The notes beneath the pieces are model-generated. The model was not told where the DNA came from. It worked only from the letters and a program-made list of their open reading frames with translations, and ran no database searches. A program made the translations under genes and the position numbers. A stretch of DNA of 64,000 nucleotides from Streptomyces sp. 3214.6 (lineage in GTDB: Bacteria > Actinomycetota > Actinomycetes > Streptomycetales > Streptomycetaceae), in the NCBI RefSeq assembly GCF_900129855.1, contig NZ_LT670819.1, positions 248,001 to 312,000 of the forward strand, read 5' to 3'. Position 1 is the stretch's first letter; each line of letters starts with the position of its first letter. Below, in pieces: positions 17,912 through 26,908 of the stretch.

Positions 17912-19440
17912 ACGCCCGAGAGCTGCCGTCACCTTGCTGGCGCCGCTCCTCGCCGGAGCCCTGACGCTGACCGCCGTCACCGCTCCCGCCGTCTACGCCG
18001 CCGACACCGACGCCGCCCCGGCCTTGGCGGAGAGCGCCTGAGTCTCGGCCCCGGAATGTACGTCGTGACGCTCACCGACGCGCCCGTCGCCGCCTACGAG
18101 GGCGAACTGCCCCGTCTGAAGCGGACGGCACCGAAGTCCGGCAACCGGCTCGACCCCGACTCCGGCGCGATCGACGCCTATCGACGCCATCTGGACGACC
18201 GCCGCGCCGAGGTCCTCGACGCCGTACCCGGCGTCAAGGCGCTCTACGACTACGACTTCACGCTCAGCGGCTTCGCCGCGAAACTGACTGGCCGGCAGGC
18301 GTCGAAGCTGGCGCCGACGCCGGGGGTCGCCGCGGTGACCCGCAGCACGGCAAGCCGACCGACGGCGGATTCCCCGGGCTCCGCCGGCTCTCCGACGCCG
18401 GACCACGCCCCCGCTGCGGAGGCTGCGGGTCGAGCCGGAACCACCACGGACCGGGCCTCGGAAGCACCTGCGTCCGACGCATCCGGCACAGGGAAAACCA
18501 CCCCGTCCGGCTCGCTCCCCGACCTCCCCGCCATGCTGGGTCTCTCCGGCGGCAACGGGCTCTGGTCGAAGTTCGGCGGGCCCGAGCACGCCGGTGAGGG
18601 AATGATCATCGGCATCGTGGACACCGGCTTCGACCCGTCGAACCCGATGCTCGCCCCACTTCCGGAGCCGCGCCCCGACGCCGAGGCCATCGCCAAGAAG
18701 TGGCACGGCACGTGCGACGAGGGCACCGACCCCGACCCCGCCAACCGCGTCACCTGTAACAACAAGGTGATCGGCGCCCAGTGGTTCCGCAAGGGCGTGG
18801 CCGCGCCCACCCCCGACGACGTGGCCTCGCCACTGGACCGGAACAGCCACGGCACACACACCGGTACGACGGCCGCCGGGAACCACGGCGTCGAGGCGTC
18901 GATCCCGGGCACCGGCACCAGCGGAAAGCTCAGCGGGGTCGCGCCGGCCGCGCGGCTGGCGTACTACAAGGCCTGGGAGCACGAACTGCTGGGGCGTGGA
19001 CACCGTGGCCGCGATCGACCGGGCCGTCGCGGACGGCGTGGACGTCATCAACTACTCCATAGGAGGGGATATCACCCACCCGACCGTCAAGGAGGCCATG
19101 TTCAACGCCGCCAAGGCGGGCGTTTTCGTCGCCGCCTCGGCCGGCAACAGCGGCCCGGGCACCGTCCAGATCACCGCCCCCTGGTTGACGACGGTCGCCG
19201 CGTCGACGCACGACACCGACTACACCGCCTCACTCACCCTGGGCAACGGCCGCCGCATCACCAACCGCAGCCTGAACTCGGGCGTCCCCTCGACCCCCCT
19301 GGTCAACGCCGCCGACGTGCGCACGTCGGACGCCGACGCCGAGCAGGCCGCGCTGTGCGCGCCGGGCACACTCGACCCCTCGGTGGCCGCGTACTCCTTC
19401 ACCGTAGGCGAGTCCTGCTTGCTCACCTGGGACAGGGGGA
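17897..19440 (+). pseudogene. S8 subtilisin-like protease, frameshifted and truncated
   Basis: The pieces read in order as one secreted protease. Signal peptide: PRAAVTLLAPLLAGALTLTA..AYAA, ending in a stop at 18039-18041. A propeptide-like segment (MYVVTLTDAPVAAYEGELP) continues in another frame. The catalytic Asp is in GIVDTGFDPSNPM and the catalytic His in NSHGTHTGTTAAGN. A second frameshift near 18985 leads to DTVAAIDRAVADGVDVINYS and AASAGNSGPGTV. The Ser-containing GTSMA motif is never reached: the gene breaks off near 19440. Two frame breaks and a missing nucleophile make it non-functional unless the frameshifts are sequencing errors. Confidence 0.8.
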
Positions 19441-19599
19441 TGGCGAGGGTTGCCCATGGTCGCCTCCACCCTTTCCGCCGACCCGATGGAGCAGGTCACC
19501 CCCGAACTCGGTGACACACCGGGCTCCAGTACAGACTCCCGGCCGGCACGACCAGCCAGCAGTACACCCTGTGGAACTCGGAGGTGGGCCAGGGCGCCC

Positions 19600-19901
19600 C
19601 CGCCAACGGCGGCCTCCCCGCCCTTCAGGCACTGCCAGCTGTCGTCGAGGCTGTTGACGGGTTGCCGGTCCTGTTCGACTCCGGCATCCGCAGCGGAGCC
19701 GACATCGTCAAGGCCATCGCCCTCGGTGCCACCGCCGTCGGCATCGGCCGGCCCTACGCCTACGGCCTCGCCCTCGGCGGCACCGACGGCATCGTTCACG
19801 TGCTGCGCTCACTGCTCGCCGAAGCCGACCTGATCATGGCCGTCGACGGCTATCCCACCCTCGGTCACCTCACTCCAGAAGCCCTCCAGCGCGTCATGTG
19901 A
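19600..19901 (+). pseudogene. FMN-dependent lactate 2-monooxygenase/oxidase C-terminal remnant
   Basis: The frame ending at 19901 reads [50 protein letters not shown], the flavin- and substrate-binding end of alpha-hydroxy-acid oxidases. The residues before GGLPAL do not match the family, so the 5' two-thirds is missing and the fragment is joined to subtilase-derived or unknown sequence (about 19440-19600). Confidence 0.72.
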
Positions 19902-19956
19902 GACGCCACAAAGCCTTCGACTTGGGCGCACCCACTCTGGCTCGCCGCTCCACCGG

Positions 19957-20079
19957 TGTCAACAGAGGTGCCTACGCTGATGTCAGCAAAGGTGTCACCA
20001 ACGTTGACACGACTTTGGGTGAGCGGTCATGATGACGGCGGGGTCGTTGGACCCCTTCTCCGGCACTCCACGAAGGACA
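19957..20079 (+). promoter_or_regulatory. Operator/promoter cassette, copy 2 (left half)
   Basis: The same array as copy 1: TGTCAAC 19957-19963, TGTCAGC 19981-19987, TGTCACC 19993-19999 and inverted GTTGACA 20003-20009. The TTGACA box is separated from CATGAT (20028-20033) by 18 bases. Similarity to copy 4 also extends upstream (CTCTGGCTC...CCGCTCCACCGG). The block is cut at GAAGGACA (20072-20079) by an IS110 remnant; its leader ORF resumes at 20856. Confidence 0.6.
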
Positions 20080-20820
20080 TCCAATCGTGTTGTCAAGCCG
20101 CAGCCGTGACGGGAGGTGAAGCGTGATAGCACGATCCGTCACGGATCATGGCCCACAGGACGTTGAGGCGTCGGCGTGCGAGAGCGAGCAGGGCCTGCTT
20201 GTGTCCCTTCCCCTCGTTCCGCTTGCGCCGGTAGTACGCCTTGGAAGCCGGGCACGCCGGCAGACTGGCCATCGCCGAGAGGTACATGGCCCGCAGCAGG
20301 CCGCGGTGGTAGCGGCGGGGTCTGCGCAAGTTGCCGCTGACGCGGCCGCAGTCACGAGGCTGCGGAGCCAGGCCGGCGAACCCGGCCATGGGCTGGCCGT
20401 GCGAGAGCAGCAGTCCGATCAGCAGGGCGGCGGCGCCGTGGTTGAGGTCGACCGCCCACAGCACGTCGGTGGATATCGCCAGGGCATCACCGATCAGCTC
20501 CAGCAGCTCGGACTCGTCGTTCAGTACGCGGCGGGACCGCAGCCGTTCGCCGTCCCTGTTGATCACCATCGCATGGTGGTGCGTCTTGCCGATGTCCACT
20601 GCGGCCCAGATCTCGGGCACGGTCACCTCCGCCAGCTCGTCGTCACGTCAACCCAGCAGGCGACCTCGCCGACGTTGTCCTATGCAGCGATCGAGTCGCG
20701 TCTCCCAATTGGCGGTCGAGTCGTCGCGGGGTCCGGGGCGGCCATGTCCTTCAAGCCATCCAGCGGCTCACCCATGACAGCCATACCCCGGGCCCCTGGG
20801 CCTCGCCGATCTTACGAGTG
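20080..20820 (-). mobile_element. IS110-family element with internal deletion
   Basis: Ends match the full element at 33340-34754: left CCAATCGTG then TGTCAAGCCGC, right GATCTTACGA(G/A)TGA. The transposase has lost its middle (see CDS). It sits inside cassette copy 2 and therefore separates the operators from the leader ORF. The non-coding right end (20627-20818) keeps strong similarity to the full copy. Confidence 0.75.
20093..20626 (-). pseudogene. IS110 transposase, in-frame internal deletion
   Basis: 177 residues: an N-terminal RuvC-like start (PEIWAAVDIGKTHHHAMVIN) is joined after LLLSHGQPM directly to the C-terminal domain (GFAGLAPQPRDCGRVSGNLR, PASKAYYRRKRNEGKGHKQ). The full copy at 33365 is 396 residues, so about 220 are missing while the frame is kept. 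The catalytic Asp/Glu set is incomplete, so it should be inactive. Confidence 0.8.
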
Positions 20821-20855
20821 ACCAGTTCAGACCCACATCAATAGATAAGACAGCC

Positions 20856-20948
20856 ATGACAGCAATCCAAGAAGAGCTGTGCTGCAGGCCCGCCCCGGAC
20901 GGACGCACCGTGAAGGCGCTCGCGGATCACAGGAACGGTGACCGATGA
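20856..20948 (+). CDS. 30-codon leader ORF, cassette copy 2/3
   Basis: MTAIQEELCCRPAPDG... ends NGDR, the same length and ATGA exit overlap as copy 1. The downstream frame starting at 20945 (MSGTEL) is the cognate of the SDR start but soon stops. The upstream operators are now 0.8 kb away, across the IS110 remnant, so expression may have changed. It precedes the FAD dehydrogenase at 21118. Confidence 0.45.
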   Translation: MTAIQEELCCRPAPDGRTVKALADHRNGDR

Positions 20949-20992
20949 GCGGCACTGAACTGCCCAGGACGTCGACAGCGCCCGCGTCTGGC

Positions 20993-21052
20993 TCAAACAG
21001 CTGCTCAACGCGCTGCTGACCGTCAAACAGCTGCTCAACCCGCTGCTGACCG
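20993..21052 (+). repeat. Two tandem 30-bp units
   Basis: Units 20993-21022 and 21023-21052 start TCAAACAGCTGCTCAAC and end CGCTGCTGACCG, with one mismatch. In one frame they encode LKQLLNALLTVKQLLNPLLT before a TGA at the ribosome-site region, possibly the tail of a lost gene. The 21053-21117 stretch carries AAAAGGA, the ribosome site of the next gene. Confidence 0.65.
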
Positions 21053-21117
21053 ACGGCAGCGGCACCCCGCCATGAGTTCCCCAACCAGCCCTCCCCACAA
21101 GAAAAGGATCGGTCGCC

Positions 21118-22791
21118 ATGGATGCGGACGTCATCGTCGTCGGAGCAGGCCTCGCGGGCCTGGTCGCCGCGCACGAGCTCACCAGCCGGGGCCGCAGGGT
21201 CGCGCTCGTCGACCAGGAGAACGCAGCCAACCTCGGCGGCCAGGCCTTCTGGTCCTTCGGCGGACTCTTCCTCGTCGACTCCCCGGAGCAGCGGCGCCTG
21301 GGCATCAAGGACTCCTTCGACCTGGCCTGGAACGACTGGCAGGGCAGCGCGCAGTTCGACCGGGTCGACGACGAGGACTCCTGGGCGGTGCGCTGGGCCC
21401 GTGCGTACGTCGAGTGGGCGGCGGGGGAGAAGCGGTCCTGGCTGGACGGACACGGCATCACGTTCCTGCCCACGGTCGGCTGGGCCGAGCGCGGCGACCT
21501 CAGGGCCGACGGGCACGGCAACTCCGTGCCCCGCTTCCATGTCCCCTGGGGCACCGGCACCGGCGTCGTGGAGCCGTTCGTCGACCACGCCAAGCAGGCC
21601 GCCCGCGATGGGCTGCTCACCTTCTACCACCGCTACCAGGTCGACCAGCTGGTCATCGAGGAAGGCTCCGCGCGCGGGGTGCGCGGCACGGTCCTCGCCG
21701 AAGACCGCTCGCCCCGCGGAGTCGCCTCCAACCGCGACCGCATCGGCGACTTCGAACTCACCGCCCAGGCCGTCATCGTCACCACCGGCGGCATCGGCGC
21801 CAACCACGACATCGTCCGCCGCTACTGGCCCGAGCGCCTCGGCACCCCGCCCACAAACATGATCACCGGCGTCCCCGCCTACGTCGACGGACGCATGCTC
21901 GACATCAGCGCCGAGGCGGGCGTACGGCTCGTCAACCGCGACCGCATGTGGCACTACACCGAGGGCCTGCAGAACTGGGACCCGATCTGGCCCGGCCACG
22001 GCATCCGCATCCTGCCCGCCCCGTCCTCCCTGTGGTTCGACGCCCTGGGCCGCCGACTGCCCGACCCGTGCCTGCCGGGCTACGACACCCTGGGCACCCT
22101 CAAGCACCTGCGCACCGACGCGGCCATCGCCGGTCACGACCACTCCTGGTTCATCCTCACCCAGAAGATCATCGAGAAGGAGTTCGCACTGTCGGGCTCC
22201 GAGCAGAACCCCGACATCACCGCCAAGGACCGGGCCGGGTTCCTCAAGGAGCGGCTGCTCGGCAAGGGCGCCCCGGGACCGGTGGACGCGTTCCTGCGCA
22301 AGGGCGCGGACTTCGTCACCGCCTCCACCGTCGAGCAACTGGTCGAGAAGATGAACCAGCTGACGGACAAGCCGCTCCTCGACGCGGCCGAGATCCGCCG
22401 CCAGATCGAGGCCCGCGACCTCCAGATCGCCCACCCCTACAGCAAGGACGCCCAGGTGCAGGGCATCCGCAACGCCCGCCGCTACATCGGCGACCGCCTC
22501 GGCCGCGTCGCCACCCCGCACCGCATCCTCGACCCGGCGGCCGGCCCCCTGATCGGCGTCAAGCTGCACATCCTGACCCGCAAGACCCTCGGCGGCATCC
22601 AGACCGACCTGGACTCCCGCGCCCTGGGCGCCGACGGCCGACCCGTCGACGGTCTGTACGCGGCGGGCGAGGTCGCCGGCTTCGGAGGCGGAGGCGTCCA
22701 CGGCTACAACGCCCTGGAGGGCACCTTCCTCGGCGGCTGCCTCTTCTCCGGGCGAGCGGCGGGACGGGCGGCGGCGAAGCAGGCCGCCTGA
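21118..22791 (+). CDS. FAD-binding dehydrogenase (KstD/fumarate-reductase flavoprotein type)
   Basis: A 557-residue flavoprotein. The N-terminal dinucleotide-binding motif is VIVVGAGLAGLVAAHELTSR, followed by LVDQENAANLGGQAFWSFGG; the C-terminal FAD-binding signature is GLYAAGEVAGFGGGGVHGYN with EGTFLGGCLFSGRAAG. This layout is that of FAD-binding dehydrogenases related to 3-ketosteroid 1-dehydrogenase and fumarate reductase A. It probably introduces a C=C bond into a ketone or carboxylate; steroid use is not shown. ATG 21118 has AAAAGGA nine bases upstream. It lies behind the cassette leader ORF and may be in the same regulon as the SDR at 13406 and the TetR at 24441. Confidence 0.85.
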   Translation: MDADVIVVGAGLAGLVAAHELTSRGRRVALVDQENAANLGGQAFWSFGGLFLVDSPEQRRLGIKDSFDLAWNDWQGSAQFDRVDDEDSWAVRWARAYVEWAAGEKRSWLDGHGITFLPTVGWAERGDLRADGHGNSVPRFHVPWGTGTGVVEPFVDHAKQAARDGLLTFYHRYQVDQLVIEEGSARGVRGTVLAEDRSPRGVASNRDRIGDFELTAQAVIVTTGGIGANHDIVRRYWPERLGTPPTNMITGVPAYVDGRMLDISAEAGVRLVNRDRMWHYTEGLQNWDPIWPGHGIRILPAPSSLWFDALGRRLPDPCLPGYDTLGTLKHLRTDAAIAGHDHSWFILTQKIIEKEFALSGSEQNPDITAKDRAGFLKERLLGKGAPGPVDAFLRKGADFVTASTVEQLVEKMNQLTDKPLLDAAEIRRQIEARDLQIAHPYSKDAQVQGIRNARRYIGDRLGRVATPHRILDPAAGPLIGVKLHILTRKTLGGIQTDLDSRALGADGRPVDGLYAAGEVAGFGGGGVHGYNALEGTFLGGCLFSGRAAGRAAAKQAA

Positions 22792-22861
22792 TCGACGAAC
22801 GTGCGGCAGAGGTGGTCGGGGAACCTGACCGACCGCCCCTGCCGCGCGCACTGGGCTACAA

Positions 22862-23070
22862 GGCTCCTGCCAGTGGGTGGTGGGCTGTCCCACCGGCGCC
22901 AAGCAGAGCGTGCAGTTGTCCTTCCTGCCCGACACATGCGCCGACGGAGCGCGCATCGTTACCGGCGCACGCGCCCTGCGGATCCTGCTCGACCACGACC
23001 GCCCGGGGCCGCCATGGGCGGCGGGCATCCGGGCGGACGGCAGCGAGCTGGAGATCCTCAGCCCCCCGCC
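22862..23070 (+). pseudogene. GMC oxidoreductase internal remnant
   Basis: The frame reads CQWVVGCPTGAKQSVQLSF then LPDTCADGARIVTGARALRI, matching the GCPTGAKQS...LPxAxxxGARI segment of glucose-methanol-choline oxidoreductases. It has no FAD-binding N-terminus and no His-containing C-terminus. Only about 70 codons survive between the FAD dehydrogenase and an IS110 remnant. Confidence 0.6.
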
Positions 23071-23193
23071 GTCACGGCCGCGGGCGCACTGCATACTCCG
23101 CCGCTTGCTGCGCCGATCCGGCCTGGGCGGTCATCCCCGCCTGGGCCGCAACCTCAGCTTGTCCTACCTTCCAAGCGTGGGTCAGAGGCGATC

Positions 23194-24020
23194 ATTCGTA
23201 AGATCATCGGACCCAGGGATTCCGGGTATGGCTGTCAGCTTGTCGCCGTCCGATGGCTCAAATGACTTGGTCGCTCGGAACCCTGCGACGGCTCGACCGC
23301 GAATGGGGATACGCGGCTCGATCGCTGTGCAGGCCAACGTTGGCGAGGTCGTCTGCGGGACCGGAATGACGACGAGCTGGCAGAGGTGGCCGTGCCCGAG
23401 ATCTGGGCTGGCGTGGACATCAGCAAGGAGCATCACCACTGCGTAGTGATCGACGCGCAAGGCGAACACCTCCTGTCGCGGCGGGTTCTGAACGATGAAT
23501 CCGCGCTGCTTTGAGCTGATCGGCGACGTACTCGCGCTGTCCGAGGACGCGTGGTGGGCAGTGGACGTCGACCACGGTGGTGCTGCCCTGCTCATCGGGC
23601 TACTGGCTGGCCACGGCCAGCCGATGGTCTACCTCACCGGCCTCGCCGTGCACCAGGCATCGGCCGCCTACCGCGGGCAGGGCAAGACGGATGCGCAGGA
23701 TGCGTTCGCCATCGCCGACCAGGCCGGCATGCGCAAGGACCTCGGCGTTCTCCGGCCCGGTGACGAGGCAGCCGTCGACCTCAAGATCCTGGTCCGACGC
23801 CGCACCGACCTCGTCAACGACCGCACCCGCCAGATCACACCGACTCCGGGAACAACTCCTGGAAATCTTCCCGGCGTTTGAGCGATCGCTCAGCCTGACG
23901 AGCAAGGGGACGATCCTGCTGCTGACCGGCTACCGGACGCCGGCCGCAATCCGCCGCAGCGGAGTCAAACGCATCGAGACCTGGCTGATCCGTCACCGGC
24001 CGGTACACCGCGAAGGCGCG
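23194..24020 (+). mobile_element. IS110-family element, frameshifted and truncated
   Basis: It starts at the same terminal sequence as the other copies, here reversed (TCATTCGTAAGATC). The transposase begins at GTG 23392 (PEIWAGVDISKEHHHCVV), hits a stop after NDESALL, resumes as FELIGDVLALSEDAWW in the next frame, then shifts again to RLREQLLEIFPAFERSL. It breaks off near IETWLI, where a different gene begins. At least two frameshifts and loss of the C-terminal half make it inactive. Confidence 0.78.
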
Positions 24021-24023
24021 GGG

Positions 24024-24405
24024 ATGCAGGAGCTGGAGCGGATCATCGCTCTCCGAAGTGAACTGGACCTGATTACCCAGGAGTTGGCCAAGCAACTGCA
24101 GGAGGTCCAAGCCGAGCAGGTGGAACTGGTGATCGCCGAGCGGGTCCTGCACCGGCCGGCTGAGCAGGACCGGGCCGCGGAGGAGTCGTCGCGGCCGTCG
24201 CCCCGTCGCCCGCCCGCCCGGGTGGACGGGACGGGCGGTCCTACTGATCTCGTACCGCAGCGAGACTCCCCACGAGGGCGCCCTGCCCGCTGACTACCGC
24301 AGGATCCGGGCGATCGTGCGGGACGCCGACGGCCCGGTCCAGGTCGGGGCGGCGGGCGAGGAACTGGGTCTTGAGGTGACGGTGCCCGGCAAGCAACTTC
24401 ACGAT
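24024..24405 (+). pseudogene. Coiled-coil/winged-helix helper gene, frameshifted
   Basis: ATG 24024 with a GAAGG site opens MQELERIIALRSELDLITQE and a charged coiled coil (KQLQEVQAEQVELVIAERVL). Past about 24200 the homologous continuation is in another frame: ISYRSETPHEGALPADYRR and AIVRDADGPVQ, typical of the winged-helix C-terminus of this family. It then breaks off. It is the same coiled-coil plus winged-helix design as the helpers at 28228 and 43493. Confidence 0.6.
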
Positions 24406-24440
24406 GCACACCGCTCATTGCCCCGTTGCCCGACGAGGCG

Positions 24441-25184
24441 TCAGTTCTCCGTATGTTCGCTTCCTTCTGCGCGGGCTGCGCGGGCGCGCTGCGCGCGGAG
24501 CTCCACGGCGTCGAGGAGCAGGCCGAGCGCGGTCTCGAACTGGTCCTCTTCGTCGATTTCCGCGAGATGGGGGGCGACTTGTGCCAGGTTCGGGTACCGC
24601 TGTGGCGAGGCCGCCAGGTACTCGCGGCGCCAGGCCAGCCGGTCGCCTTCCTGAGCGGCCTTGTCCAGCACGTTGAAGGAAGCCTCGAAGGCGCTGGCGG
24701 CGAGTGCCGTTTCAGCCAGGACCCGGTAGTACGAGGCCGCTTCGCGTCCCTGGAAGCCGGCCTCGAGCAGGGCGCCGATGACCACGTCGGCACCCTGGAA
24801 CTCCGGCTCGCGCCGCGAGGTGCGGGCCGCGACCAGGACGGCCACACCTGGGTGCCGCAGGCATGCGGCGCGGATCCGTCGGGCGAGCGACGCGAGGGTC
24901 TCGCGCCAGCTTTCCGACGGTGCGAAGTCGTGCAGGGCATCGGCGACCAGCCGGGCGGCCAGGCCGAGCAGCAGCTCGTCCTTGCTGCGGAAGTGCCGCA
25001 GGACGGCTGTGTGGTCGGCGCCCAGATCGGTGCCCAGCCGACGGAAGGTGAGCGCCTCCGGACCGTCCCTCTCGATCACGGCCATCGCGGTGTCCAGGAT
25101 CAGATCCGGGGTGAGGAAGGATGCCGGACGCTGCTTCCGCCGCGCGGGAGCGGCTCCTGCCGGATTGGTCTTCGCGCGTGTCAT
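24441..25184 (-). CDS. TetR-family regulator
   Basis: About 247 residues. The DNA-binding head is LILDTAMAVIERDGPEALTF followed by RRLGTDLGADHTAVLRHF with KDELLLG; the C-terminal ligand domain is helical. It binds operators as a dimer and is usually released by a small ligand. Starts at 25193 and 25184 are both possible, 16 to 25 bases after the stop of the beta-lactamase-fold gene, so the two form an operon. The junction itself reads CACCGTTGACAAC, close to the CACC-n-GTTGACA part of the repeated cassettes, suggesting this TetR may be the cassette's regulator. That link is inference. Confidence 0.85.
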   Translation of the reverse strand: MTRAKTNPAGAAPARRKQRPASFLTPDLILDTAMAVIERDGPEALTFRRLGTDLGADHTAVLRHFRSKDELLLGLAARLVADALHDFAPSESWRETLASLARRIRAACLRHPGVAVLVAARTSRREPEFQGADVVIGALLEAGFQGREAASYYRVLAETALAASAFEASFNVLDKAAQEGDRLAWRREYLAASPQRYPNLAQVAPHLAEIDEEDQFETALGLLLDAVELRAQRARAARAEGSEHTEN

Positions 25185-25209
25185 GGCCGTCATCCTATCG
25201 ACGGCGTTG

Positions 25210-26415
25210 TCAACGGTGGTCCTCGTGCAGGTGGTCGGCCACCGCCCGCAGTGCCGTGACGGACTCCGCGTCACGCGAGGGGTCGTCCGCCGTCGGCCAC
25301 GCGCTGGTCTTGACGATCACCACGTCGGCGTCCGGGTCCACATACAGGTACTGGCCGTGGATCCCCACCCCGGTGAACGGACGTCGCTCGCCGCCGAGTG
25401 TCCACCACTTGTTGCTGTACCCGTAATGCGGGTAGCCGCTGGGGCCCAACGCGCCGACCTCCAGGTGCGGCACCCCGCGACCCCGGCTGCGCGCCACCCA
25501 TTCCCCGGGCACGATGCGCTGCCCGCCCAGTTCTCCGCCACGGGACATCAGCAGCCCCAGCCGGGCAATGTCGCGGGCGGTGGCATTGAGCGAGCCGCCG
25601 CCGATCGCGGTACGCGGATGCCCCCGGGTGAGCCAGTAGTACGCGTCGTGCTCCGCGCCGATGCGGCTCCAGAGGCGCTCCGTGGCGTACCGCGCGAGGG
25701 AGCGGCCGGTGGCGGACTCCAGCACCCATCCCAGGACCTGGGTGTCGATCGTCGAGTAGCTGAACTGCGTGCCGGCCTCGGTCGAACGCTCGGCCGAGGA
25801 CACCACCTCGTGCAGCGAGCCGCCCCCTGTGGCGGCCTGGGCGAACCGGTTGATCAGACTGTCCCGAACGGTGTAGTCCTCCACCAGGTCACCCACCCCG
25901 CTGCTCATGTCGAGCAGATGCTCGATGGTCACCCCGTCGAAGGCGGAGCCCACCAGCCACTTGCAGTACACCGTCACCGGCTCGGTCACATCCTTGATCG
26001 CCCCCTCGTCGAGGGCGATCCCGATCAGAATCGACGTCACCGACTTGGTCATCGAGAACATCTGGAACCGTACGTCGTCCCCGGCGAAGTACCCCGGGTA
26101 CGACTCGTGGACGATCTCGCCGCCATGCAGCACGACGAAGGAGGTGGTGTTCGTTCGAGCGTGCAGTTCGGCAAGGCTCCGCTCCTGCCCCTCGAAGCCG
26201 TAGGTCACTTCCAGGGGGCGCGGTCGCCGGGGCAGGGGGAACACCTCCCCGCCGCGGCGGACGTCCTCGGTGGGCATGAGGAGATTCATGTGGGTGAACG
26301 TCCACTCATTGACCGGGCGGCGGGTCATCACCTCGTCCTGATGTCGCCACAGCCACACCGCCCCGGCGCCCGCCGCGGCGGCTCCCAGCAGCCATCCACC
26401 CACTTCAATGCGCAT
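25210..26415 (-). CDS. Beta-lactamase-fold serine hydrolase, membrane-anchored
   Basis: A 401-residue class C beta-lactamase/esterase-type protein. The first 25 residues contain one hydrophobic helix (GGWLLGAAAAGAGAVWLW), likely an anchor. The active-site SxxK is in FQMFSMTKSVTSILIG; YSTID near residue 225 fits the second (Tyr) motif; GVGIHGQYLYVDPDADVVIV is the C-terminal KTG-like strand region, with HGQ replacing KTG. This is typical of esterase EstB or nylon-oligomer-hydrolase relatives rather than true beta-lactamases. ATG 26415 has AAAGGG seven bases upstream. It is divergent from cassette copy 4 and co-directional with the TetR gene. Confidence 0.82.
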   Translation of the reverse strand: MRIEVGGWLLGAAAAGAGAVWLWRHQDEVMTRRPVNEWTFTHMNLLMPTEDVRRGGEVFPLPRRPRPLEVTYGFEGQERSLAELHARTNTTSFVVLHGGEIVHESYPGYFAGDDVRFQMFSMTKSVTSILIGIALDEGAIKDVTEPVTVYCKWLVGSAFDGVTIEHLLDMSSGVGDLVEDYTVRDSLINRFAQAATGGGSLHEVVSSAERSTEAGTQFSYSTIDTQVLGWVLESATGRSLARYATERLWSRIGAEHDAYYWLTRGHPRTAIGGGSLNATARDIARLGLLMSRGGELGGQRIVPGEWVARSRGRGVPHLEVGALGPSGYPHYGYSNKWWTLGGERRPFTGVGIHGQYLYVDPDADVVIVKTSAWPTADDPSRDAESVTALRAVADHLHEDHR

Positions 26416-26459
26416 TACTGAGCCCTTTCATCGCATGGACATGTCGAGCTTCGGCGACC

Positions 26460-26605
26460 TCACTCTGGCTCACCGCTCCACCGGTGTCAACAGTGGTGTT
26501 AACTCTGGTGTCAGCATGAGTGTCACCACTGTTGACACAGGTGAGTGGTCATGATGACGACGGGATCGTTGAACCCCCTCTCCGACACTCCACGAAGGAC
26601 AGTGC
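26460..26605 (+). promoter_or_regulatory. Operator/promoter cassette, copy 4
   Basis: TGTCAAC 26485-26491, TGTCAGC 26509-26515, TGTCACC 26521-26527 and inverted GTTGACA 26531-26537 keep the copy 1 spacing. TTGACA to CATGAT (26550-26555) is only 12 bases, because five or six bases present in the other copies are missing, so the forward promoter is probably dead. It lies between the divergent hydrolase gene and the truncated downstream unit. Confidence 0.6.
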
Positions 26606-26698
26606 ATGACAGCCATCCGAGAAGAGCTGTGCTGCAGGCCCGCCCCGGAGGGACGCACGGTGAAAGCGCTCGTTGATCACAGGAACGGTGACCGATGA
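26606..26698 (+). CDS. 30-codon leader ORF, cassette copy 4
   Basis: MTAIREELCCRPAP...NGDR, differing from copy 1 only near the N-terminus, with the same ATGA overlap into the next frame. The promoter upstream looks damaged, so it may not be expressed. Confidence 0.4.
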   Translation: MTAIREELCCRPAPEGRTVKALVDHRNGDR

Positions 26699-26772
26699 AC
26701 GGCACTGAACTGTCCACCGCGCGCCGCCTGCTCGGGAAGCTGCCCTTCGTCGACCCGGGCCGGCCCCCGCTG
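26695..26772 (+). pseudogene. SDR N-terminal fragment (cassette copy 4)
   Basis: Identical at protein level to the first 26 residues of the SDR at 13406 (MNGTELSTARRLLGKLPFVD), then it departs into unrelated sequence at CCCCCGCTG. The following 135 bases include, in another frame, GHYRAEMAVRFAIWEQITGA and a stop, which looks like the end of an unidentified enzyme. Confidence 0.65.
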
Positions 26773-26908
26773 GTGCGCGTGGCACCGGTCACTACCGAGC
26801 CGAGATGGCCGTCCGCTTCGCCATCTGGGAGCAGATCACCGGCGCCGCCTACCCCTCCACCACGGCCTGAGCACAGCCCGGAACCGGGCTCCACCATGCC
26901 GCGACGCC

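Noticed and set aside
20827..23094. 755-codon minus-strand ORF
   Set aside because: Antisense to the FAD dehydrogenase, which has clear FAD motifs; the long frame is a codon-bias artefact.
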